DNA from: Bacteroidia bacterium
GTDB lineage: Bacteria > Bacteroidota > Bacteroidia > Chitinophagales > Saprospiraceae
Assembly: GCA_030431945.1 (NCBI GenBank)
Contig: JAUIIF010000109.1
Span: forward strand, 1 to 10,134
Direction of reading: 5' to 3'
Length of the DNA: 10,134 nucleotides
Part shown: in pieces, positions 1 through 5,655 of the stretch
Numbering within the stretch: position 1 is the first letter of the stretch
Layout: the number at the start of each line of letters is the position of its first letter
Position numbers and translations under genes: made by a program
The notes under the pieces: generated by a model
What the model saw: only the letters and a program-made list of their open reading frames with translations
What the model was told of the DNA's origin: nothing
Database searches by the model: none

Positions 1-78
1 TTCGCGGAAGGCGTTATTGGTTTGGGCGCGGACGCAGGTGCAGGCCAGAACGAGGAAAAGCAGGGAAAGTAGGCGCAT
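1..78 (-). CDS. Exported protein, N-terminal fragment (runs off the left edge)
   Basis: Only the first 26 codons are visible. They start at an ATG on the minus strand (78-76) and read MRLLSLLFLVLACTCVRAQT followed by NNAFRE. This is a textbook Sec signal peptide: a positive residue at position 2, a hydrophobic core at about 3-15, and a plausible signal peptidase I site after VRA, leaving an N-terminal Gln as often seen in Bacteroidota. A lipoprotein is less likely because the Cys residues lack a clean lipobox. The gene lies 45 nt downstream of the anti-sigma-like gene on the same strand, so it is probably the third gene of that operon and may be an envelope protein handled with the sigma/anti-sigma pair. 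Nothing can be said about its mature domain. A copy of the dispersed 22-bp motif overlaps its cleavage-site codons. Confidence 0.7.
   Translation of the reverse strand, partial: MRLLSLLFLVLACTCVRAQTNNAFRE
24..46 (+). repeat. Dispersed ~22-bp GC-rich motif, copy A
   Basis: This stretch reads GGGCGCGGACGCAGGTGCAG followed by GCC. It matches positions 4958-4980 on the same strand at 22 of 23 bases when aligned from position 25. It also matches minus-strand segments at 5557-5579 and 1588-1609 at about 20-21 of 22-23 bases. Here it lies antisense within the signal-peptide codons of the leftmost gene. Its function is unknown, and composition bias could explain part of the similarity. Confidence 0.4.
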
Positions 79-123
79 GGTAGTTGTCGGTATCCGGTAG
101 TTAAAGGCTGTTGGTTGAGCGAG

Positions 124-711
124 CTACAACTCAATAATAATGCGCCGGTAAATGTCCGAGCGGTCCCGTTCGATCTTCGCGAGTTGCCGGACCACCTGCG
201 GATCATCTCCGTAGGAGACGAGCATGGCTTTGATTTCTTCCCGGGCTTCCGTAAGCTCGTCCAGCTCGTGGCGCAGGATGTTGAGCTTGGGCTCGTTACG
301 GGCCTCGATTTCCGCAATGGCGTTAGCAAAACTTTCTTCCCCTTCGTCCCAGTCAATATTGCTTTTCAGCGGGGCTACTTCCTGGGAGTAGGCCACCGTC
401 ACTTTCTGTTGGCTGCTGATGCCGCTTTGCAAACCGAGGCCAACCGTAATCACCAGGGCAAGCGCGGCGGCTACGCCGGCTAAAGTCCGGGGCCACAATT
501 TGCGCTGTTTGGCCGGCACCGCGGCGGCCGCTTCCAACTCCCGGCTCAGGTTGTTCCAAACACCGGCCGGGGGCGTATAGCTGGGGAGCTGATCCGAGAG
601 GGCAGGGGTGAGCTGTGCCCCGATGCTTTCCCAGAGCCCCTCCGGGGCATCATAACCAGGAAGCCTGTTCAGCGCGTCCCGGAGATTATTGCGGTTTTTT
701 TCTTTCATCAT
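124..711 (-). CDS. Anti-sigma-factor-like single-pass membrane protein
   Basis: This 195-residue protein is encoded 66 nt downstream of an ECF sigma gene on the same strand, the usual place for a cognate anti-sigma factor. The N-terminal cytoplasmic part carries two copies of one motif, LPGYDAPEGLWESI (17-30) and LPSYTPPAGVWNNL (42-55), spaced 25 residues apart, i.e. LPxYxxPxGxW. One clear transmembrane helix spans about residues 76-96, after a basic stretch (KQRKLWPR). The outer part, about 125-192, is highly charged and predicted helical, possibly a coiled coil. No zinc-binding HxxxCxxC anti-sigma motif is present. Two adjacent ATG codons (711 and 708) could serve as the start. The role as a sigma sequestering protein is inferred from position and topology, not from a recognised catalytic motif. 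The gene probably shares a transcript with the sigma factor. Confidence 0.7.
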   Translation of the reverse strand: MMKEKNRNNLRDALNRLPGYDAPEGLWESIGAQLTPALSDQLPSYTPPAGVWNNLSRELEAAAAVPAKQRKLWPRTLAGVAAALALVITVGLGLQSGISSQQKVTVAYSQEVAPLKSNIDWDEGEESFANAIAEIEARNEPKLNILRHELDELTEAREEIKAMLVSYGDDPQVVRQLAKIERDRSDIYRRIIIEL

Positions 712-751
712 TAATTTACTTCGTCGGTTTTGACTACAAGTTGGTCATTCA

Positions 752-768
752 GTCAGGACGCCCCTGAC
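752..768 (-). promoter_or_regulatory. Short hairpin between sigma and anti-sigma genes
   Basis: Perfect 6-bp arms GTCAGG (752-757) and CCTGAC (763-768) flank a 5-nt loop, 10 nt beyond the sigma stop codon. No U-tract follows, so it is not a strong intrinsic terminator. It could mark mRNA processing or lower expression of the downstream anti-sigma gene. Short stems like this can occur by chance. Confidence 0.35.
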
Positions 769-777
769 GCCGTGGCG

Positions 778-1353
778 CTATACGTAGTGACGCAAGTATT
801 CGCGCAGCTTCTTCTTAGCGTAGAAGAGCTGACTTTTACTCGTGCCAACGGAGATGTTCAGCATATCGGCTACTTCCTGGTGCTTGTAGCCCTCCACCTC
901 GATCAGTACGAAAACGGCGCGGTAACCATCTGGCAGCTGGTTGATGGCTTTTTCCAGGTATTCCGTGTCGAGGCTCGTGGTACCCCAGTCTATTTCTTCG
1001 TCGGCGTAGTTCAGGGGAAGTTCCTCCGTCACTTTATGGCGGCGGATCTTGTTCAGGGCGGTCCGGACAATAACCACCTTCATCCAGGCACCCACCGTAC
1101 TCTCCCCCCGGTAAGTGTCCAGCTTCTGGAACACCTTTAAGAACCCTTCCTGCAGGGCGTCGTTAGCCAGGTCGAAATCTGCACAAATCCGGTAGCAGGC
1201 TGTATACATGGCCCGGCTGTACCGGTCGTATAATTCTTTTTGGGCACGACGATCCTGCCGCCGGCAGGCCGCCACGAGTTCCTGTTCGGTCATGCGGGCG
1301 GGAGTTGTCAACGGTGCCGTCGTAGCGGGTTGTCCGGGTAGCCTTTTGATCAT
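778..1353 (-). CDS. ECF-family RNA polymerase sigma factor (sigma-70 regions 2 and 4)
   Basis: This 191-residue protein directs RNA polymerase to a set of stress or envelope promoters. Region 2 spans about residues 40-108, including LYDRYSRAMYTACYRI, the DALQEGFLKVFQKL core helix and GAWMKVVIVRTALNKIRRHK, where sigma factors contact the -10 element. Region 4 spans about 132-187, with LPDGYRAVFVLIEVEGY and the helix-turn-helix HQEVADMLNISVGTSKSQLF for -35 binding. There is no region 3, as expected for the ECF class. The start at 1353 gives a short Pro/Thr-rich leader. The ATG at 1293 (MTEQELVAACRRQ) would give a more typical ECF start and cannot be excluded. The frame stays open to 1530, but that extension looks non-coding. 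The anti-sigma-like gene follows after 66 nt, suggesting an autoregulated sigma/anti-sigma unit. Confidence 0.92.
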   Translation of the reverse strand: MIKRLPGQPATTAPLTTPARMTEQELVAACRRQDRRAQKELYDRYSRAMYTACYRICADFDLANDALQEGFLKVFQKLDTYRGESTVGAWMKVVIVRTALNKIRRHKVTEELPLNYADEEIDWGTTSLDTEYLEKAINQLPDGYRAVFVLIEVEGYKHQEVADMLNISVGTSKSQLFYAKKKLREYLRHYV

Positions 1354-1442
1354 TACGCGTGGAGTGTAGTAACCTAAGGATAACGAGAAAAAAGGAATGG
1401 TTGGTTTGGCGGGCGGAAAAGTCGTCGGGGTAAATAGGGAAA

Positions 1443-1488
1443 AGTCCATATCGGCACGGGAAATTTCCAATATGGACTTCTCCATATC
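1443..1488. promoter_or_regulatory. Three-arm inverted-repeat cluster (operator or attenuator candidate)
   Basis: Arm 1, AAGTCCATAT (1443-1452), is perfectly complementary to arm 2, ATATGGACTT (1471-1480). Arm 2's ATATGGA (1471-1477) is also perfectly complementary to arm 3, TCCATAT (1482-1488), across a 4-nt spacer. The palindrome GGAAATTTCC (1460-1469) lies between arms 1 and 2. As DNA this resembles a tandem operator. As RNA it offers two mutually exclusive hairpins. It lies 90-135 nt upstream of the sigma start codon, so it would fall in that promoter region or 5' leader. Confidence 0.5.
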
Positions 1489-1587
1489 TACAGAAGCCAA
1501 AAAACAAAATCCCCCTGTCCCCCCCCTCACTCAATCCCCCCACGTTCCCTTCAGCACCACGCCCGCCGCCCCTGCGCCCCGGAAGAT

Positions 1588-1609
1588 GCCTGCACCGGCG
1601 GCCGCGCCC
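1588..1609 (-). repeat. Dispersed ~22-bp GC-rich motif, copy D
   Basis: Read on the minus strand this is GGGCGCGGCCGCCGGTGCAG followed by GC, 20 of 22 bases identical to copy A at 24-45. It sits in the intergenic region just before the sequence turns AT-rich. It contains a NotI-type GCGGCCGC palindrome. Confidence 0.35.
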
Positions 1610-1658
1610 TGAAAACAATTTAAGTAAATAAATATATGTTAAGTATTTTACCCATTCG

Positions 1659-1679
1659 TTTTTTACTTATTTTTTACTT
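1659..1679 (+). promoter_or_regulatory. Tandem TTTTTTACTT words in the AT-rich sulfite reductase upstream region
   Basis: Two exact copies of TTTTTTACTT (1659-1668 and 1670-1679) repeat with an 11-bp period, about one helical turn. The reverse complement AAGTAAA occurs at 1622-1628. This is about 100 nt upstream of the sulfite reductase start, where an activator or upstream promoter element could bind. Homopolymer T tracts make such repeats easy to obtain by chance. Confidence 0.3.
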
Positions 1680-1779
1680 GCTGATAATCATTAAGTTGTA
1701 CCCCTTCGTAATCCGTTCATATGTTGTTTCTTTCATGGTTTGATTCAAACTAAGTCCCGTTTACCGGGTACTTTCGATC

Positions 1780-3900
1780 ATGATTACCAGCGAACGTACC
1801 ACTCTCGATCACCTTCATGCTGCCGACCGGGCGGATATCGAAGAACTTACTAACCGGATCTACGCCTACCAGCGTGGTCAGGAAGATGAAGATCGTTTCA
1901 AGCATTATCGCCTGACCCGCGGAGTGTACGGACAGCGGCAAATCGGTGTCCACATGTTCAGGACGAAAATTCCGTTCGGACACCTGACGCCCGATCAGCT
2001 CATCGCGCTGGCAAATATTTCTGAGAAATATACCAACGGCCGCCTGCACCTGACCACCCGGCAGAACGTCCAGTTCCACTACGTAAAGCTCAATGACAGT
2101 CCGGCCATCTGGCAAGAATTGGCGGAAGCGGGCATGACTGCCCGCGAGGCCTGTGGCAATACGGTCCGTAACCTGACGGCGAGCCCCCTGGCCGGGGTAG
2201 ACCCCGAGGAACCCTTTGATGTGAGCCCCTACGTCTACGCTGCTTTCGATTATTTCCTCCGCAATCCTATTTGTCAGGAAATGGGCCGGAAAATCAAACC
2301 GGCTTTCTCCTCCAGCGAAAAGGATTCAGCCTTCACCTATTTTCACGATTTTGGCTTCATCCCCCGTATACGGGACGGAAAAAAGGGGTTCAAGGTCGTA
2401 GTGGCCGGTGGCCTGGGGGCAGTGTCCATGATCGCTCCTACTGCGTATGAATTCCTGGAAGCCGATCGCATCATCCCATTCATGGAGGCGGCCATCCGTG
2501 TTTTTGACCGTTACGGCGAGCGGGAAAAGCGCATGAAAGCCAGAATGAAGTACCTGCTCAAGGACATGGGGCTGGAGCAGTTCCTGGCCCTGGTGGAAGA
2601 GGAAATGCCGGCCGTGGCTCACCAGACCTTTGCCGTAGATGAAAGCCTGATCCCCAGCCTGGGCCGGGTACCGGGAGACAATTTTCCCGCTACCGCGCCG
2701 CTCCACGAAAAACTCTACGAAGAGTGGCTGAAGACCAATGTTCTTGAACAACGCCAGGGCGGCTACCGTGCCGTGGCCATTCGCATTCCGCTGGGCAACC
2801 TGGAAGCAGAACAGGCCCGTCTGCTGGCCGGGTTGATCAAAGAGTTCGCCTCCGATGACATCCGGCTCAGCGTGCAGCAGGGAATGGTCTTGCGCTACGT
2901 ACCCCCTTCCGCCCTGCCACACTTGTTTAACGGACTGTACGCCCTCAACCTGGGCTTACCCGGGTATGATACCACCGCCGACATTACGGCCTGCCCGGGG
3001 ACGGATACCTGCGCCCTGGGCGTGACCAACTCAACGGGGCTGGCCACTATTCTGGAAAAACTGGTCCGTGATGAGTTCCCCGAAATGGTAACGGAAAATG
3101 ACGTAAGAATAAAAATAAGCGGCTGTATGAATGGTTGCGGCCAGCACATGGCCGCCAACATCGGCTTCCACGGCTCCAGCATTCGTGCCGGCCAGAAGAT
3201 TGCGCCGGCCATGCAGGTCGTGGTCGGCGGTGGCATCGCGCCCGACGGGCGCGGCTTTATCGCCGAAAAGGTCATCAAAGTACCAACCCGCCGCATCCCC
3301 CAGGTGGTGCGGGAACTGTTCCGGGATTATCAGCAAAACGCCAATGCCGGAGAGTACTACAACGATTACGTGGTCCGGCAGACTAAGCGCTACTTCTACG
3401 ATTTACTCAAACCCCTGGGAGATAGCACGAACATCTCCGACGAAGAATTTTTCGACTGGGGACAGGATGAAGAGTACCGCCAGGAAATCGGCGTGGGCGA
3501 ATGTGCCGGGGTAAGCCTCGACGTTATCGGCGCTATTCTGAATGATGCCGCCAATAAAGTAATCGCGGCCGGTCAGTCCGTCAAGGGAGAGGCCTGGGCC
3601 GATGCCGGTTACCACGCCTACTCCGCCATGATCACCGCTGCGAAAGCATTGCTGCTCGCCGAAGATGTGAAGTGTAATACCCACATCGGTATCCTCAACG
3701 ACTTTGCCGGGCAGTTCGGCGATCGCTTCAGCGAAGCGATGCCCTTCCCGGAATTCGTCCTCCGGATAAAGCAACAGAAAGCCACCCCCGCTTTTGTGGC
3801 CGAATACCTCGCTGCTGCCCAGGCTTTTGTCTCCAAGGCCATTAAAACACGCGAAGCGCAGCTGGACAAAGTCGTCGTCGGCGAGTACTACAAAGCCTAG
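1780..3900 (+). CDS. Ferredoxin-type assimilatory sulfite (nitrite/sulfite) reductase with C-terminal HEPN-like domain
   Basis: This 706-residue cytoplasmic enzyme carries out the six-electron reduction of sulfite to sulfide, or possibly nitrite to ammonia. Residues 1 to about 565 form the duplicated ferredoxin-like and siroheme/4Fe-4S fold. Cluster ligands are visible as CPGTDTC (C405, C411) and CMNGC (C449, C453). Likely anion- and siroheme-contacting basic residues are R94 (LTTRQN), R130 (TVRNLTASP) and K171/K173 (GRKIKPAFSS). The core length equals the usual ~570 residues. The remaining ~130 residues are extra: about 575-690 resemble a HEPN domain (GYHAYSAMITAAKALLL, then NTHIGILNDFAGQF), without an RX4-6H RNase motif. 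The neighbours (cysH, two siroheme genes, ferredoxin reductase) favour sulfite as substrate. No separate flavoprotein subunit is present, consistent with ferredoxin as donor. The ATG at 1780 precedes the conserved N-terminal region. Confidence 0.93.
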   Translation: MITSERTTLDHLHAADRADIEELTNRIYAYQRGQEDEDRFKHYRLTRGVYGQRQIGVHMFRTKIPFGHLTPDQLIALANISEKYTNGRLHLTTRQNVQFHYVKLNDSPAIWQELAEAGMTAREACGNTVRNLTASPLAGVDPEEPFDVSPYVYAAFDYFLRNPICQEMGRKIKPAFSSSEKDSAFTYFHDFGFIPRIRDGKKGFKVVVAGGLGAVSMIAPTAYEFLEADRIIPFMEAAIRVFDRYGEREKRMKARMKYLLKDMGLEQFLALVEEEMPAVAHQTFAVDESLIPSLGRVPGDNFPATAPLHEKLYEEWLKTNVLEQRQGGYRAVAIRIPLGNLEAEQARLLAGLIKEFASDDIRLSVQQGMVLRYVPPSALPHLFNGLYALNLGLPGYDTTADITACPGTDTCALGVTNSTGLATILEKLVRDEFPEMVTENDVRIKISGCMNGCGQHMAANIGFHGSSIRAGQKIAPAMQVVVGGGIAPDGRGFIAEKVIKVPTRRIPQVVRELFRDYQQNANAGEYYNDYVVRQTKRYFYDLLKPLGDSTNISDEEFFDWGQDEEYRQEIGVGECAGVSLDVIGAILNDAANKVIAAGQSVKGEAWADAGYHAYSAMITAAKALLLAEDVKCNTHIGILNDFAGQFGDRFSEAMPFPEFVLRIKQQKATPAFVAEYLAAAQAFVSKAIKTREAQLDKVVVGEYYKA

Positions 3901-3910
3901 CCCCCGCGCC

Positions 3911-3931
3911 GGATAACTCCCATCGTTATCC
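3911..3931 (+). promoter_or_regulatory. 7-bp perfect hairpin between sulfite reductase and cobA
   Basis: GGATAAC (3911-3917) and GTTATCC (3925-3931) form a perfect stem with a 7-nt loop, 10 nt after the sulfite reductase stop codon. An A8 run (3943-3950) follows just before the cobA start. There is no downstream U-tract. It may be an intercistronic processing or stabilising element, or an operator. Confidence 0.45.
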
Positions 3932-3958
3932 TGGCTCAGGCTAAAAAAAACAGACGAT

Positions 3959-4738
3959 ATGTCTTTACCCCAAATTACCCTCGTTGGCGCCGGCCCCGGT
4001 GACCCGGACCTCATTACCCGCAAGGGGCTGAAGGCGCTGCAAACGGCTGACGTTGTTTTGTACGATGCCCTCAGCTCCGCAGAACTGCTCGCAGAAACGC
4101 CGGCACACTGCCAGCGGATTTTCGTCGGCAAACGAGCTGGCTGCCACTATAAAAAGCAGGAGCAGATTAACGAGCTTTTGGTCGCCGCCGCTCTTGAGTA
4201 CGGCCACGCCGTCCGGCTCAAAGGCGGTGACCCCTTCGTCTTCGGCCGTGGGCAGGAAGAGAAAGCCTTTGCGGAGGCCGCCGGCATTCCGGTGACGGTC
4301 GTACCGGGTATCAGCAGCTGTATCAGCTTGCCGGAGTTGCAGGGGGTAGCCCCTACCAGCCGCGGCTATGCAGACAGTTTTTGGGTGCTCACGGCGCACA
4401 CCCGCAGTGGAGGTCTGAGTAATGACTTACTTTTGGCCCCGCAAACGGAGGCTACCGTCATCATCCTGATGGGGTTGGGCCGGCTGGACCAGATCTGCGC
4501 GCTCTGGGATGCAGCGGGTAAAGGCAACTTGCCCGCCATGGTTATCCAGAACGGCAGCCGGCCTGACGAAAAATGCTGGGTCGGCACCGTGAATGACCTG
4601 CCCGACCGTGTTGCCGCGGAGCGGAATAACGGACCGGGCATCATCGTGCTGGGAAAAACAGTAGCTCAGCACCCTGCCTTCCGGCAGGAGGTGCTTGCGG
4701 CAGTGCCCTCCGCAGCATTAGTATCAGTTGCGGGCTAA
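3959..4738 (+). CDS. cobA: Uroporphyrinogen-III C-methyltransferase (SUMT)
   Basis: This 259-residue enzyme uses S-adenosylmethionine twice to methylate uroporphyrinogen III at C2 and C7, giving precorrin-2, the first committed step to siroheme. Family motifs appear in order: VGAGPGDPDLIT (9-20), RLKGGDPFVFGRG (86-98), VPGISS (115-120), PTSRGYADSFWVLTAH (132-147), M171 in the IILMG strand, and GPGIIVLGKTV (225-235). The segment that is usually PLTHRG reads APTSRG here, so the common His is Ser. Length is normal for a stand-alone SUMT (about 250-280). It lies 58 nt after the sulfite reductase, which needs siroheme, and 31 nt before the next siroheme gene, so co-transcription is very likely. 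The ATG at 3959 places the glycine-rich motif at the normal distance from the N-terminus. Confidence 0.95.
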   Translation: MSLPQITLVGAGPGDPDLITRKGLKALQTADVVLYDALSSAELLAETPAHCQRIFVGKRAGCHYKKQEQINELLVAAALEYGHAVRLKGGDPFVFGRGQEEKAFAEAAGIPVTVVPGISSCISLPELQGVAPTSRGYADSFWVLTAHTRSGGLSNDLLLAPQTEATVIILMGLGRLDQICALWDAAGKGNLPAMVIQNGSRPDEKCWVGTVNDLPDRVAAERNNGPGIIVLGKTVAQHPAFRQEVLAAVPSAALVSVAG

Positions 4739-4769
4739 AGCCTGCTATCTCTTATCCATCTCTTCCTTT

Positions 4770-5597
4770 ATGACCAACCCCCTTTACCCCGCTTTTTTTC
4801 GCCTCGATCGCCTGCAAATGCTGGTGGTGGGTGCCGGTGAGGTGGGAGAAGAAAAGTTGAGCTTCATCCTCAAGTCCAGTCCCAACGCCCGCGTACTGAT
4901 CGTCGCGCCCTGGATGGGGGAGGAGTTGCGGGGCTTGCTGGACGGGTACGAAGCAGCGGCGCGGACGCAGGTGCCGGCCAACCCGGACGAAGCAGGCTTT
5001 GGTGGAGAGCAGGTAGTGGCCGCCCGCTTTGCGGGGGAATCGCCGGCGGGGGAGTGGCACACGCCGGCCGGGGGGACCGTCATCTGGTATGACCGGAAAT
5101 TCCGCGTTGATGACGTACACCTTGCTGACCTCGTCATCGCGGCAACTAATTTTAAGGACATCAACCGCGCCGTCTGGCAGGCGGCGAAAGCCGCCCGCAG
5201 GTTAACCAACATCGCCGATACCCCCAGCCTGTGTGATTTTTACCTCGGCAGCATCGTTACCCGTGGCCCCCTGAAGGTGGCCATCAGTACCAACGGACAA
5301 AGCCCCACCTTCGCCAAGCGTTTCCGGCAGTGGCTCGAAGCAGAGCTGCCCGCGTTTGAAACCACCGGCCTGCTGGACAACCTGAAGGTGTTCAGGGATC
5401 GGCTGACCGGAGATTTTCAGGCAAAGGTCCGTCAACTGAATGCCGTGACGAATAGTTTACTTGCCTCCACGGCGGGTGACCCCGCAGGGTGCCGGTGCCC
5501 TGAAGGCGAATGCCTGGTGGAAGCAGCAGCTAGCCGGCCTGCTCCTCCAACGACCTCCGCACCGGCGTCCGCGCCCAAAAATATTAAATCGGAATAA
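4770..5597 (+). CDS. Precorrin-2 dehydrogenase / sirohydrochlorin ferrochelatase-like protein (CysG N-terminal/Met8 type) with insertion and tail
   Basis: This 275-residue protein should oxidise precorrin-2 to sirohydrochlorin with NAD+, and may insert Fe2+ to give siroheme. The Rossmann motif VVGAGEVGEEKL is at 19-30, ADLVIAATNFKDIN at 119-132, and NIADTPSLCDFYLGSIVTR at 147-165. D150 corresponds to the catalytic Asp of CysG/Met8p, and STNGQSPTFAKRFR (173-186) is the conserved Ser-rich loop. Helices at about 187-231 match the dimerisation part. Two parts are unusual. About 40 extra residues (roughly 60-105) separate the second and third Rossmann strands. A 43-residue tail contains CRCPEGEC (241-248) and a Pro/Ala/Ser/Thr-rich end. 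Both extra parts carry a copy of the dispersed 22-bp motif. The ATG at 4770 is preferred; an in-frame TTG at 4728 would overlap cobA. Confidence 0.88.
   Translation: MTNPLYPAFFRLDRLQMLVVGAGEVGEEKLSFILKSSPNARVLIVAPWMGEELRGLLDGYEAAARTQVPANPDEAGFGGEQVVAARFAGESPAGEWHTPAGGTVIWYDRKFRVDDVHLADLVIAATNFKDINRAVWQAAKAARRLTNIADTPSLCDFYLGSIVTRGPLKVAISTNGQSPTFAKRFRQWLEAELPAFETTGLLDNLKVFRDRLTGDFQAKVRQLNAVTNSLLASTAGDPAGCRCPEGECLVEAAASRPAPPTTSAPASAPKNIKSE
4958..4980 (+). repeat. Dispersed ~22-bp GC-rich motif, copy B (inside the siroheme gene)
   Basis: This copy is identical to positions 25-47 at 22 of 23 bases. It encodes about residues 64-70 (ARTQVPA) of the precorrin-2 dehydrogenase, within the insertion that CysG and Met8p lack. 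A chance match this good is unlikely in a 10-kb window, even allowing for GC bias. Confidence 0.4.
5557..5579 (-). repeat. Dispersed ~22-bp GC-rich motif, copy C (in the 3' tail of the siroheme gene)
   Basis: On the minus strand this reads TTTGGGCGCGGACGCCGGTG followed by CGG, 21 of 23 bases identical to positions 21-43. On the plus strand it encodes part of the SAPASAPK end of the Pro/Ala-rich tail. It is in the opposite orientation to copy B in the same gene. Confidence 0.4.
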
Positions 5598-5655
5598 GTG
5601 CCGCTGTGGTGAATTAACCCGCAGCAGTAACCTTCCCAGCTCCAGAAACTGAGAC

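Larger units (their letters stand above)
1354..1779. other. Divergent intergenic region between the sigma and sulfur operons
   Basis: This 426-nt stretch separates two divergent operons, so it should hold both promoters. From left to right it has about 90 nt next to the sigma gene, the three-arm repeat at 1443-1488, a C-rich tract (1511-1550), a GC-rich block ending with motif copy D (1588-1609), and an AT-rich section (1618-1710) with tandem TTTTTTACTT words, followed by the sulfite reductase leader. A small inverted repeat CCCG/CGGG surrounds TTTAC just before the 1780 start. I could not place a Bacteroidota consensus promoter (TTTG near -33 and TAnnTTTG near -7) with confidence. Plus- and minus-strand open frames here are low complexity and were judged non-coding. 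Confidence 0.6.

Noticed and set aside
1354..1530. N-terminal extension of the sigma factor up to 1530
   Set aside because: The extra 59 residues resemble no sigma region and cover the inverted-repeat cluster. The ATG at 1353 or 1293 gives the normal ECF architecture.
1397..1612. A 71-codon plus-strand open frame in the divergent intergenic region
   Set aside because: The translation is low complexity and Pro/Ala-rich at its end. It lies across the inverted-repeat cluster and a C-rich tract, and shows no family signature.
1540..1612. Minus-strand Gly/Ala-rich peptide (about GAGIFRGAGAAGVVLKGTW) that could be a gene end
   Set aside because: It has no upstream ATG. The frame hits stops at once in the AT-rich section, and the richness in Gly/Ala follows from GC composition.
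3560..3870. Active HEPN RNase or toxin module in the sulfite reductase tail
   Set aside because: The RX4-6H catalytic motif is not visible and no antitoxin partner is encoded nearby, so a nuclease toxin role is not supported.
3403..4131. A 242-codon minus-strand frame opposite the sulfite reductase end and cobA start
   Set aside because: It is antisense to two well-supported genes and has no recognisable motif. Such long shadows are common in GC-rich coding DNA.
4728..4769. TTG start for the precorrin-2 dehydrogenase overlapping the cobA end
   Set aside because: The ATG at 4770 directly precedes the conserved N-terminus, and the 14 extra residues have no family counterpart.
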